DNA from: Pelomonas sp. Root1217
GTDB taxonomy: Bacteria; Pseudomonadota; Gammaproteobacteria; Burkholderiales; Burkholderiaceae_C
Length of the DNA stretch: 64,000 nucleotides
Assembly: GCF_001425705.1 (NCBI RefSeq)
Contig: NZ_LMDC01000023.1
Span: forward strand, 535,079 to 599,078
Direction of reading: 5' to 3'
Positions 43,268 through 52,097 of the stretch are shown in pieces. A program made the translations under genes and the position numbers. Every line of letters begins with the position of its first letter. Position 1 is the stretch's first letter. The notes under the pieces were generated by a model that did not search any database, was not told where the DNA came from, and saw only the letters and a program-made list of their open reading frames with translations.

Positions 43268-45808
43268 ATGCTGAGCCCCCATGCCGCGCCGCGCGCCGGC
43301 GTCCGCCTCGTTCGCAGCGCCTTCCGTCCCCAGCTGATTGCGCTGGCTGCCGCCGCCCTGTGTGGCGCCGCGTTCGCGCAAGACGCCGCCAAGCCGGCGG
43401 ACAAACCTGCCGCACAGTCCCCTGAAATGAAGGAGCTCGAAGCCGTCGTCGTCACTGGCACGGCGCGACGTGAAGGTGTGCGCAAGCTGGAAGCCGGCTT
43501 CTCGATCACGACCGCCACCGAAGAGCAGATCAAGCAGGCCGCGCCCACCAGCACGGCCGACATCCTGAAGACCGTGCCCGGCGTCTTCGTCGAGACCTCG
43601 GGCGGCCAGGCCGGCGCCAACATCCGCGTCCGCGGCTTCCCGACGCCGGGCGATGGCCCCTACTCGACCTTCCAGCTCAATGGCGCGCCGCTCTACCACC
43701 TGCCCACGCTGAGCTTCTTCGAACACTCGCAGCTGTTCCGCCTGGACGACACCATCGACCGCATGGAAGTGCTGCGCGGCGGTCCCAGCCCCATTTTCGG
43801 CAGCGGCCAGCCCGGCGTGACGGTCAACTTCATCCAGAAGGACGGCCGCAACCCCGAGGCCAGCCTGCGCGTGGCGACGGGCACCGGCAGCCTGAAGCGC
43901 GTCGACGGTGTCTATGCCGGCAAGCTGAGCGACCAATGGAATGTCATGGTCGGCGGCTTCTGGCGCCAGAGCCAGGGAGTGCGCGACACGCAGTTCCCGG
44001 CCGACGAAGGCGGCCAGGCCAGCGTCGTGCTGAGCCGCAAGCTCGAAGGCGGCAGCCTGCAGCTCTATGCCCGCGCGCTGCGTGACCGCAACGCCTTCTT
44101 CACGGCCATTCCGGTCGTCGGCAGCTCCGACGGCAAGAGCGCGTCCAGCTACCCCGGCTTCGATGCGTTGAAGGACTACTTCTACGGCAACGAGCTGCGC
44201 AACATCGTGCTGGAGACCGGCCGCGCGACGGGCCGCACCCTGCCCAATGGCAAGCCCGAGATCCAACGCAGCACCGTCACCAAGGACCTGGCCGACGGCC
44301 GCGGCGCCGACGTGCAGACCTATGGCGCCAACCTCGACACCAAGCTCGGCGACTGGACGCTGACCAACAAGCTCAGCCACACCACCGGCGACACGCCGAC
44401 CTATGCGCTGTTCTCCGGCGCTAACCCGCAGACGCTGTCGAGCTACATCACGTCCCAGGTCACCGCGGCCAACGGCGATGCGGCGGTCGTCGCTGCTGCC
44501 GGCCGCGCGGCGACGACCGGCACCGCCACCTTCACCAACGGCGGCGGCACGGTCGCCGGCAGCACGCCCGTCATCGTCAACGGCATGTGGGCCGTCGACA
44601 AGGCGCTGCGCTCGACCAGCAACGAGACCCGCCTGTCGCGCGAGATCGCGCCAGGCAACAACCTGACCGTCGGCCTTTATCTCGCCGGCTACAGCTCGCA
44701 TGACGTCTGGACCCTGGGCCAGGCTCAGCTGATGACGGTGCAGTCCCACGCTCGCCTCATCGACGTGGCCCTGGACAACGGCGTCAAGGCCTCCCGAAAC
44801 GGCTACGTCACGCCGCCGTTCTCGTTCAATCTCGACGCCAACTACAGCGGCAACACCCACGCCTTCTTCGTCGCCGACGAGTGGCAGATCAACAAGCAAC
44901 TGCGCATCGACCTCGGCGCGCGGCGCGAGACCCAGCGCATCACCGGCACCATCGCCAACGTCAGCAGCGGCGACCTCGATGCCGACCCGACGACGATCTA
45001 CAACAACAACCTGTCGTATTTCAATGGCACGAACACGCTGATCGACAGCAAGCTCAGCCGCAGCTCCTTCACGGGCGGCGCCAACTACGCCTTCACGCGG
45101 GACTTCAGCGCCTTCGTGCGCGTCAACAAGGGCCACCGCCTGCCCGACTTCGACGTGCTGCGCGGCCGCGGCGCCAACGAGAGCAAGGATTCCGTCGAGG
45201 ACATCACCCAGTACGAGATCGGCCTGAAGACTGCCACCAAGCTCTATAGCGCCCTCCTGACGGCCTACGCCAACAAGCTGACCAACTCGCAGACCCAGCA
45301 GTTCACCAACGCCGGCAACGTTGTGCTGCGCCCCAACAGCAAGGCCACGGGCGTTGAGTTCGAGCTGGCTCTGCGCCCCGGCTACGGCTTCGAGATTGCC
45401 GCCACCGGCAACTTCCAGGACGCCAAATACAAGGACTTCCAGCAATTCACCGGCAACCGCGTCGAGCGCGCGCCCAAGTTCCAGGCGCGGCTCACGCCGA
45501 GCTGGCAGACGCAGACGGGCCTGGGCCAACTGCGCGCCTTCGCAACTTTCAGCCATGTGGGCGAGCGCTTCGCCGACCAGACCAACACGCTGAAGCTGCC
45601 GGCCTACCGCACCATCGACGCCGGCGCCGTGTTCTCCATGGACAACGGCCTGGAGGTGCGCCTGACCGGCACCAACCTGACCAACAAGGTCGGCCTGACG
45701 GAAGGCAACTTCCGAGTGCCGGGCCAGGGCGCGGGTCAGGACGGCGTGTTCCTGGCGCGGCCGCTGTTCGGCCGGGCCTACGAGCTCAGCGTCGGCTTCC
45801 AGTTCTGA
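43268..45808 (+). CDS. TonB-dependent outer-membrane receptor (probable trehalose/oligosaccharide uptake)
   Basis: An 846-residue receptor. A signal peptide with a long N-region (residues 1-37, ending AAFAQ) is followed by a TonB-box-like stretch (LEAVVVTGTAR), a plug domain (about 65-185; ADILKTVPGVFVETSGG, RMEVLRGGPSPIFGSGQPG) and a 22-stranded barrel that ends in phenylalanine (SVGFQF). The head resembles siderophore-type receptors, but the operon partners are a transporter and a trehalase, so a sugar ligand is more likely. The start at 43268 has a GGAG site. Expression is probably repressed by a LacI-type protein. Confidence 0.92.
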   Translation: MLSPHAAPRAGVRLVRSAFRPQLIALAAAALCGAAFAQDAAKPADKPAAQSPEMKELEAVVVTGTARREGVRKLEAGFSITTATEEQIKQAAPTSTADILKTVPGVFVETSGGQAGANIRVRGFPTPGDGPYSTFQLNGAPLYHLPTLSFFEHSQLFRLDDTIDRMEVLRGGPSPIFGSGQPGVTVNFIQKDGRNPEASLRVATGTGSLKRVDGVYAGKLSDQWNVMVGGFWRQSQGVRDTQFPADEGGQASVVLSRKLEGGSLQLYARALRDRNAFFTAIPVVGSSDGKSASSYPGFDALKDYFYGNELRNIVLETGRATGRTLPNGKPEIQRSTVTKDLADGRGADVQTYGANLDTKLGDWTLTNKLSHTTGDTPTYALFSGANPQTLSSYITSQVTAANGDAAVVAAAGRAATTGTATFTNGGGTVAGSTPVIVNGMWAVDKALRSTSNETRLSREIAPGNNLTVGLYLAGYSSHDVWTLGQAQLMTVQSHARLIDVALDNGVKASRNGYVTPPFSFNLDANYSGNTHAFFVADEWQINKQLRIDLGARRETQRITGTIANVSSGDLDADPTTIYNNNLSYFNGTNTLIDSKLSRSSFTGGANYAFTRDFSAFVRVNKGHRLPDFDVLRGRGANESKDSVEDITQYEIGLKTATKLYSALLTAYANKLTNSQTQQFTNAGNVVLRPNSKATGVEFELALRPGYGFEIAATGNFQDAKYKDFQQFTGNRVERAPKFQARLTPSWQTQTGLGQLRAFATFSHVGERFADQTNTLKLPAYRTIDAGAVFSMDNGLEVRLTGTNLTNKVGLTEGNFRVPGQGAGQDGVFLARPLFGRAYELSVGFQF

Positions 45809-45820
45809 CGAGGCGCCAAG

Positions 45821-47107
45821 ATGGCGACGCCTGAACTCAAAGCTGCCCTCGACATGACACAACCTACAACCCTTCCGGCGGTGCCCCTGTCGAGCGGCAG
45901 CCTGCGCATCAGGCTCGCCATCATCCTGACCTACATGCTGTTCGGTGCGCTGCTGAACAGCGTCGGCGCGGTCAATCTGCTGGTCGTGCAGACCCTCGGC
46001 GTGCCACGCGCCGAGGCCGCGCTGCTGGACGCGTGGAAGGATCTGCCCATCGCGCTCACGTCCTTCCTGGTCGCCTCGCTGCTGCCGCGGCTGGGCCTGA
46101 AGCGCGCCATGCTGCTGGCCCTCGCGGCCGTCGGCGCGGCCTGCGTGGCGATGCCGGTGCTGTCGGCCTTCTGGGCCATCAAGCTGCTGTTCTGCACGCT
46201 CGGCGCGGGCTTCGCCCTCGTCAAGGTCTCGGCCTATTCCATGATCGGCCTGGTCACGCAGGACCGCGCCGGCCATGCGCGCTTCACCAACCTGCTCGAA
46301 GGGCTGTTCATGGTCGGGGTGCTGGGCGGCTATCTGCTGTTCAGCCAGGCGGCACATGCCCAGGGCAGGGGCTGGTTGCAGGTCTATCCGCTGCTGGCTG
46401 CGCTCGCGGCAGGTGCCTTTGTACTGCTGCTGATCAGTCCGCTGGACGAGGGCCCCATCCAGTCGACCGACACCTCGCTGCGCGAAGACCTGCTGGCCAT
46501 GGCGCCGCTGCTGAAGATGGCCCTCGTCGTCGTGTTCCTGCTGTCAGCCTTTCTCTATGTGCTGATCGAGCAGGGCATCTCGACCTGGCTGCCCAGCTTC
46601 AACAACGAAGTGCTGCATCTGCCCACGGCGATGAGCGTGGGGCTGGCGGTCATCATGCCGGCGACGACGGCACTGGGTCGCCTGACCAGCGCGGCCGTCA
46701 TCGGCCGGCTGGGCTGGTTCGCCGTCGTGATCGCCTGCCTGGTCGGCATCGCCGGCCTGATCCTCCTCACGCTGCCGCTGTCCCACAACGTCGCGCCGCT
46801 GGGCCCCGACGCCGGCTGGCTGAACGCCCCACCCGCGGCCTATCTGCTGCCGCTGACCGGCCTGCTGCTCGCCCCCATCTACCCGGCCATCAACTCCGCC
46901 ATGCTGAGCGCGCTGCCGCAGCGCCAGCATGCGGCCATGACCGGCCTCATCGTCGTCTTCTCGGCCTTGGGCGGCACGCTAGGCAGCTTCGTCACCGGCC
47001 GCCTCTTCGTTGCCTTCGACGGCACCACCGCCTTTGGCCTGCTGCTCGTGCCCGTCACGGCCCTGGCCATCTCGCTCGCCCGGCTGCGCCGGCATCTCGC
47101 GTCATGA
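45821..47107 (+). CDS. MFS sugar transporter (probable trehalose permease)
   Basis: A 428-residue inner-membrane protein with 12 predicted helices and a large central loop near residues 205-225. The FucP/glucose-galactose-porter-like look (ILTYMLFGALLNSVGAVNL, YLLPLTGLLLAPIYPAINS) fits proton-coupled sugar import. It lies 12 bases after the receptor gene and overlaps the trehalase gene by four bases (ATGA), so it should carry the sugar that the trehalase hydrolyses. The start at 45821 has a GAGG site; ATG 45854 is an alternative. Confidence 0.9.
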   Translation: MATPELKAALDMTQPTTLPAVPLSSGSLRIRLAIILTYMLFGALLNSVGAVNLLVVQTLGVPRAEAALLDAWKDLPIALTSFLVASLLPRLGLKRAMLLALAAVGAACVAMPVLSAFWAIKLLFCTLGAGFALVKVSAYSMIGLVTQDRAGHARFTNLLEGLFMVGVLGGYLLFSQAAHAQGRGWLQVYPLLAALAAGAFVLLLISPLDEGPIQSTDTSLREDLLAMAPLLKMALVVVFLLSAFLYVLIEQGISTWLPSFNNEVLHLPTAMSVGLAVIMPATTALGRLTSAAVIGRLGWFAVVIACLVGIAGLILLTLPLSHNVAPLGPDAGWLNAPPAAYLLPLTGLLLAPIYPAINSAMLSALPQRQHAAMTGLIVVFSALGGTLGSFVTGRLFVAFDGTTAFGLLLVPVTALAISLARLRRHLAS

Positions 47108-48687
47108 CCTCCTCCTCCCAGCGCCCCGGCGACCCTTTGGCCGCCGCGCCCGCTCACGCCTTGGCGCCCGCCGCCGCAAGCACGGCAGCCACCCCTCACG
47201 AGCTGTATGGCGAACTCTTCGTTGCGGTGCAGATGACGCGCGTCTTCGGCGACGGCAAGAGCTTTGTCGACGCACGGCCCCGGGGCGCGCCGGCCCTGAT
47301 CCGCGCGCGCTTCGAGGCCAAGCGCTGCCTGCCGGGCTTCTCGCTGGCCGACTTCGTCCACGCGAATTTCGTGCTGCCCGGCCAGGACGCGCCCACCAGT
47401 GCGCGTCCGGAGAGCCCGCAGCACATCCGCGAACACATCCGCGCGCTGTGGCCAATGCTGGTGCGCGAGCACCGCCAGGCCGATGACGGCGAAAGCCTGC
47501 TCGCGCTGCCCAAGCCCTATGTGGTGCCGGGCGGGCGCTTTCGCGAGCTCTACTACTGGGACAGCTACTTCACGATGCTGGGCCTGGTGGCCGATGACCG
47601 GCGCGACCTGGCCGACGCCATGCTGGCCAACTTCGCCCACCTGATCGCGACCTACGGCTTCATTCCCAACAGCAGCCGCAGCTACATGCTGAGCCGCTCG
47701 CAGCCGCCCTTCTTCTTCAGGATGGTCGAGCTGCTTCACGCCGACGACCCCGCCGCCGGCTTTGCGGCCCATCTGGACGCGTTGAAAACAGAACATGGCT
47801 TCTGGATGGCCGGCGAGGCCACGCTGGCACCTGGCCAGGCCCTTCGCCGCGTGGCCCGCACCGCCGACGGCGCCCTGCTCAACCGCTATTGGGACGACCG
47901 CTGCACGCCGCGCGAGGAAAGCTGGCGCGAGGACGTGCTGACGGCGGAGGCCGCGACCGGCCGCACGCCGACAGACGTCTGGCGCGACCTGCGCGCCGGC
48001 GCCGAGAGCGGCTGGGACTTCTCCGGCCGCTGGTGCGCCGATCCCGCCGACATCGCAACGATCGAGACGACAGCGCTGGCACCCGTCGATCTGAACGCGC
48101 TGCTGGCCGGCCTGGAGAGAGCGATCGCCCTGGGTGCTGCACGCAGCGGCGACACCGCCACGGCCCAGGCCTTCGAGGCCCGCATGGCCGCCCGCCGGCA
48201 GCTGCTGCAGACGCGCTTCTGGCGCGCCGACGCTGGGCACTTCGCCGATCTCAACTGGCGCAACGCCGCCGACCCGCGCCCGCTGACGGCCGCCGCTCTC
48301 GTGCCCCTGTACCTCGGCATGGCCACTCAGCCCCAGGCCGACGCGATGGCCGCCCAGGTGCAGCGCCACCTGCTTGGCGCCAATGGCCTGCTGACGACGG
48401 CCCTCACGACGGGACAGCAATGGGACGCCCCCAATGGCTGGGCCCCGCTGCAATGGATGGCGGCCCAGGGCCTGCTGCGCTACGGCCATGCGGCGTTGGC
48501 TCGTGACATCGCCGAGCGCTGGTGCGCCAGCGTGCAGCGCGTTTACCTCGCCACTGGCCGACTGCTGGAGAAATACGACGTCGCCCAGGACAAGCCCGGC
48601 GGCGGCGGCGAGTACGAGACCCAGGACGGCTTCGGCTGGACCAATGGTGTCTTCGTCGCCTTCAACGATGGCCTGCTGAGCCCCTAG
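47104..48687 (+). CDS. Cytoplasmic alpha,alpha-trehalase, GH37
   Basis: A 527-residue enzyme that hydrolyses trehalose to two glucose molecules. Both trehalase signatures are present: PGGRFRELYYWDSYF (residues 142-156) and QWDAPNGWAP (439-448), and the C-terminal glycine-rich GGGGEY loop is intact. The N-terminal 30 residues are Ala/Pro-rich but are not a signal peptide, so it is of the TreF (cytoplasmic) type, in keeping with import of intact trehalose by the MFS protein. It is the last gene of the operon. Confidence 0.95.
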   Translation: MTSSSQRPGDPLAAAPAHALAPAAASTAATPHELYGELFVAVQMTRVFGDGKSFVDARPRGAPALIRARFEAKRCLPGFSLADFVHANFVLPGQDAPTSARPESPQHIREHIRALWPMLVREHRQADDGESLLALPKPYVVPGGRFRELYYWDSYFTMLGLVADDRRDLADAMLANFAHLIATYGFIPNSSRSYMLSRSQPPFFFRMVELLHADDPAAGFAAHLDALKTEHGFWMAGEATLAPGQALRRVARTADGALLNRYWDDRCTPREESWREDVLTAEAATGRTPTDVWRDLRAGAESGWDFSGRWCADPADIATIETTALAPVDLNALLAGLERAIALGAARSGDTATAQAFEARMAARRQLLQTRFWRADAGHFADLNWRNAADPRPLTAAALVPLYLGMATQPQADAMAAQVQRHLLGANGLLTTALTTGQQWDAPNGWAPLQWMAAQGLLRYGHAALARDIAERWCASVQRVYLATGRLLEKYDVAQDKPGGGGEYETQDGFGWTNGVFVAFNDGLLSP

Positions 48688-48764
48688 TTCCGGTACCCAC
48701 CCCTGAGGCTTGGGGGGCCCAGCGCCCTGAGTTGCCACGACCTCGGGCTAAGCTGGTGGCCGAC

Positions 48765-49448
48765 ATGCCTGCCGATACGCCCACGCTCAGCCCCGCCGCC
48801 CTCGCCCGTTGCATTCCCTTCTTCGTCTTCATGGCGCTGCTGGCACTGCGCGGCTACCTGCCCGCCGGCAGCGGCCTGGACCCGCGCTGGATCTACGGTG
48901 CCCAGACTGTCATCGTCGGCGGCCTGCTGGCCTGGTACTGGCGCGGCTATGGCGAGCTGGTGCGGCAAAACCTGCCCGACGCGCGCGAGACCGGCTGGGC
49001 CGTGGTTGTCGGCATCGCCGTCTTCGCCATCTGGGTGCAGCTGGATGCACCGTGGATGCAGCTCGGCTCCGCCACGGCCAGCTTTGTGCCGCTGGATGCC
49101 AACGGCCAGCTGATCTGGCCGCTGATTGCCTTGCGCCTGGCTGGCGCAACGCTCGTGGTGCCGGTCATGGAGGAGCTGTTCTGGCGCAGTTTCCTGATGC
49201 GCTGGGTGCAGCACCCCGGCTTCGAGCGCGTCAACCCGCAGACAGTCGGTGCGCGCGCCGTCGTGCTGTCCACCTTCGTCTTCACGCTGGCCCACACGCT
49301 GTGGCTGGCCGCCGTCGTCGCGGGCCTCGCCTACGCCTTGCTCTACCGCAGGAACGGCAAGCTGTGGAGCGCCGTCATCGCGCATGCGGTGACGAACGGG
49401 CTGCTGGGCCTCTGGGTCATCTGGACCGGCCGTTGGGACTTCTGGTAA
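48765..49448 (+). CDS. CAAX-protease-related membrane protein of the exosortase/PEP-CTERM type
   Basis: A 227-residue membrane protein with about six helices. The CPBP (CAAX/bacteriocin-processing) glutamates and histidines are in VMEELFWRSFLMRW, FTLAHTLWLA and SAVIAHAVTNGLLG. The ending IWTGRWDFW and the overall layout match the small subgroup (TIGR03008 as I remember it) found in genomes with exosortase and PEP-CTERM proteins. Two PEP-CTERM proteins lie at 11300 and 12209. It might process exosortase substrates or components. Its last 32 bases overlap the end of the convergent XRE gene. Confidence 0.82.
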   Translation: MPADTPTLSPAALARCIPFFVFMALLALRGYLPAGSGLDPRWIYGAQTVIVGGLLAWYWRGYGELVRQNLPDARETGWAVVVGIAVFAIWVQLDAPWMQLGSATASFVPLDANGQLIWPLIALRLAGATLVVPVMEELFWRSFLMRWVQHPGFERVNPQTVGARAVVLSTFVFTLAHTLWLAAVVAGLAYALLYRRNGKLWSAVIAHAVTNGLLGLWVIWTGRWDFW

Positions 49449-50193
49449 GGCCCAAGCCCGGTCTCTCAAGATCCCGGAAGGCCTCGAAGATCCACGACCT
49501 CAGCCCGATGACGACGCTGTAGGGCCGCTTTTCGGCGGACGGCAGTTTCTGGTCCAGCAGATGCTGGCGCGCAAAGTCGTCGGCCGCGCGCTGCAGCCGT
49601 TCGGCCAGCTCGCGCGCATGACCGGCACCGAACTCGCCATGCACCAGCGTCAGCAGCTCGCCTTCGCCATCGAAGCCGCCGGCGAAGAAATCGGCCATCA
49701 CCCGCTCACGAAAGAACTGCATGACCGGCCCCTGCGGCCGCCAGCGCAGCGTCTTGGCCACCTTGAGCTTGTAGCGGTTGTGCGGGCGCAGTTCGATGAC
49801 GCCGAGGCGGTCGAGCTGGGTCAGGGCCGCCACGGCGTCGGACTCGGCAATGCGGTAACGCGACAGCACATCCTCGATGGCCCAGTGGCTCAGGCAGCAG
49901 ATGGCAACAAGCAGCAGCACTGGCGAGGCCACGACGGCACCCTCCTGCTCCAGCGTCAGCTCGCGCAAGGCCGGCGCCTGTTGCCCCAAGCGCGCGGCCA
50001 GTTCGGCGAACTCCAGCTTCAGCACGCGGCAGATCTCGTCCACACGCGACAGCGGCATCTCGCCGCCCGGCGCGAGCATGCGCTTCACACTGGACTCCGA
50101 CAGGTCCAGGGCCAAGGCCAGCTCGGCATAGCTCAGGCCCTGCGTCTTCAGCTCGGCCTTGATGAGGGCCACCAGCGATTGCGTGCTCGACAT
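49417..50193 (-). CDS. XRE-family helix-turn-helix regulator
   Basis: A 258-residue protein. Residues 5-62 are a Cro/C1-type helix-turn-helix (LIKAELKTQGLSYAELALAL, LSESSVKRMLAPG, LSRVDEICRVL). The rest is a helical domain with a winged-helix-like part (about 118-165, DAVAALTQLDRLGVIELRPHNRYKL) and no known ligand fold. It is divergent from the seven-gene lipid-type operon with a 198-base gap and is therefore its most likely regulator. The start at 50193 is the ATG that fits the HTH; a longer frame has no homology. Confidence 0.88.
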   Translation of the reverse strand: MSSTQSLVALIKAELKTQGLSYAELALALDLSESSVKRMLAPGGEMPLSRVDEICRVLKLEFAELAARLGQQAPALRELTLEQEGAVVASPVLLLVAICCLSHWAIEDVLSRYRIAESDAVAALTQLDRLGVIELRPHNRYKLKVAKTLRWRPQGPVMQFFRERVMADFFAGGFDGEGELLTLVHGEFGAGHARELAERLQRAADDFARQHLLDQKLPSAEKRPYSVVIGLRSWIFEAFRDLERPGLGLTRSPNGRSR

Positions 50194-50391
50194 GAGGCAG
50201 GACGGTAGCGCATGACGGCACCGGCGGCTCTGCGCCTGCGCGACACGGATCCCTCTCGACCGTCGGGCAGTGTCATGGAGCGCTACTTTGCGGCGCTTGC
50301 CACGCGCCTTGGAACTATTCCCGAGGCCAGCCGCCCCGGCTTCACGCAAGATCGCGGCCATCGCAACATTCGTTCACAAGAAGACACCCGC

Positions 50392-50859
50392 ATGGCTCAA
50401 ACCCCCTTCATCCGCCGCGACACCAACGCCTGGCGCCTTCAAGTCTGGGTCTCCTTCGGTCTCAGTGTCATGCTTTGCGGCTCCGGGCTGGCCTGGCTGC
50501 CGGGGCAGGATCTGGACCGCGCCTTCATGGTCATGGGCTATGTGTTCTGCCTGTCCACCGCCTTTGCGCTGGCCAAGTTCATCCGCGACAACCAGGACCG
50601 CCAGGTCGACACGCCGATGTGGCGCCTCGTCGTCTGGTGCGGCTTCGCGCTCGCCATGAGCCTCACCGGCTGGGGCCTGTGGCGCATGGAGATCCAGCCC
50701 GTCTGGAAGGCCTATCTCGGCGTCTGCTGGCTCTACCTGATCTCCAACGTCTTCACGCTCGCCAAGATGCTGCGCGACGCCCACGATGCCGACATGCTCG
50801 AAGCCCGCATGCAGGGTCGCCGTGAAGCGGCTGCGCAGGCTGACGCCGCAGCCCAATAA
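50392..50859 (+). CDS. YiaA/B-like two-helix membrane protein
   Basis: A 155-residue inner-membrane protein with two YiaA/B-type repeats, each of two helices: FGLSVMLCGSGLAWLPG with VMGYVFCLSTAFALAKFIRDN, and CGFALAMSLTGWGLWRM with AYLGVCWLYLISNVFTLAKMLRD. The tail is a charged, alanine-rich helix. No function is established for the family. It is the first gene of a tight seven-gene operon; the next start is 15 bases after its stop. Confidence 0.88.
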   Translation: MAQTPFIRRDTNAWRLQVWVSFGLSVMLCGSGLAWLPGQDLDRAFMVMGYVFCLSTAFALAKFIRDNQDRQVDTPMWRLVVWCGFALAMSLTGWGLWRMEIQPVWKAYLGVCWLYLISNVFTLAKMLRDAHDADMLEARMQGRREAAAQADAAAQ

Positions 50860-50874
50860 CCCAAGGAGCCTTTG

Positions 50875-51315
50875 ATGAAGCGCCTGCTCGCCCTCTCCAG
50901 CCTGTCACTCGCCCTGGCCCTGCCCGCCCAGGCCCACGACAGCCCGTCCGAGGCCAGCGCGGTGCTGTCCCTGGCGCCCGTCGTGCTGTCGGTCGGCGCG
51001 GTCAGCGCCGGCGGCGTCGCACTCAGCGCCATCCCCGCCGGCATCCTGTCGGCCGGCGTGACGCTGGTGGTGGTGTCCGTCGAGGTCGTCGGCAGCGCGA
51101 CGGTCTGGGTCCTGGAGCGCGCCTCCGACGGCGCCCGCATCAGCATCAAGGCCAGCGGCAAGCTGGCCGAGGGCGTCGTCGTGTCCACCGGTGCGGCCGT
51201 CGTCGTCTCCGTCATCGCTGCGGGCACCCTGCTGTCCGCCGCCGGCGAGGTCATCGCCTTCATCCCCAATGAGATCGGCAAGGCCCTGCTCTACAACGAG
51301 CAGGTGAGCCGTTGA
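50875..51315 (+). CDS. STM0539-like small exported protein
   Basis: A 146-residue protein with a signal peptide (MKRLLALSSLSLALALPAQA) and a hydrophobic, glycine/valine/serine-rich body that could be two or three membrane helices or a lipid-contacting sheet. The order of motifs (VSVEVVGSATVWVLERASDGARISIKASG, and IAFIPNEIGKALLYNE at the end) resembles the STM0539 family as I recall it. An AAGGAG ribosome site fixes the ATG at 50875. It overlaps the DUF2145 start by four bases (TTGA). Role unknown. Confidence 0.72.
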   Translation: MKRLLALSSLSLALALPAQAHDSPSEASAVLSLAPVVLSVGAVSAGGVALSAIPAGILSAGVTLVVVSVEVVGSATVWVLERASDGARISIKASGKLAEGVVVSTGAAVVVSVIAAGTLLSAAGEVIAFIPNEIGKALLYNEQVSR

Positions 51316-52097
51316 GGCAGGCCCTCGCCCTGGCCGGCGCACTGGCTGTCGCAACCGCCGCCCACGCCGGCCGGCCCTGCGAGGAGAAGCAGCCGACCGC
51401 ACGCCAGATCGAGCAGGGCCTGAACCTGGCCCAGGCCACCGCCCGCCAGCTCGACGCCAGTGGCGCACAGGTGGTCATCCTGGCCCGCGCCGGGCAGGAC
51501 CTCTCCAAATACGGCCTGCAATGGTCCCACCTGGGCTTTGTGTACAAGGACACGACGCAGCAGCCGGCCGTCTGGCGCGTCATGCACAAGCTCAACAACT
51601 GCGGCACCGACCATGCGGCGCTGTATCGCCAGGGCCTGGGTGAGTTCTTCCTCGACAACCCGCACCGCTATCAGGCCGCCTTTGCCGTGCTCAAGCCTGA
51701 GTTGCAGCAGGCCTTGCTCCCCGTGCTGACGGACAACAGCCGTGTGGCGCGTTTCAACGAGCGCCGCTACAGCATGGTGGCCTATGCCTTCGGCACCACC
51801 TACCAGCAGAGCAACCAGTGGGTGCTGGAGACCTTGGTCGGCAGCGCGGCACCGAGCGTGAACAATCGCCGCGACGCGCAGAACTGGCTCAAGGCCCAGG
51901 GCTACCAGCCCACCGACCTGCACCTGTCTACGCTGACTCGCCTGGGCGGGCGCATGACCCGGGCCAACATCGCTTTCGACGATCATCCGAGCGCGCGTCG
52001 TTTCAGCAGCCACATCGACACGGTCACCGTGGATTCGATGTTCACGTGGATGCAGCGCAACAACCTGTCCGAACCTCCGCAGCTGGTCAAACAATGA
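51312..52097 (+). CDS. DUF2145-family exported protein
   Basis: A 261-residue protein with a signal peptide (MRQALALAGALAVATAAHA) and a DUF2145 domain over the rest: AQVVILARAGQDLSKYGLQWSHLGFVYKD, HKLNNCGTDHAALYRQGLGEFFLD and YSMVAYAFGTTYQQSNQWVLE are family segments. Conserved C and H residues (HLGF, HKLNNCG, NQWVLE) suggest a papain-like or NlpC-like hydrolase fold, but that is inference. The start is TTG, overlapping the preceding stop; the stop overlaps the next start (ATGA). Confidence 0.88.
   Translation: MRQALALAGALAVATAAHAGRPCEEKQPTARQIEQGLNLAQATARQLDASGAQVVILARAGQDLSKYGLQWSHLGFVYKDTTQQPAVWRVMHKLNNCGTDHAALYRQGLGEFFLDNPHRYQAAFAVLKPELQQALLPVLTDNSRVARFNERRYSMVAYAFGTTYQQSNQWVLETLVGSAAPSVNNRRDAQNWLKAQGYQPTDLHLSTLTRLGGRMTRANIAFDDHPSARRFSSHIDTVTVDSMFTWMQRNNLSEPPQLVKQ

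Noticed and set aside
43193-46357. A 1054-codon minus-strand open frame opposite the TonB-dependent receptor
   Set aside because: The receptor on the plus strand has a signal peptide, plug and barrel motifs; the antisense frame is low-complexity and has no recognisable domain.
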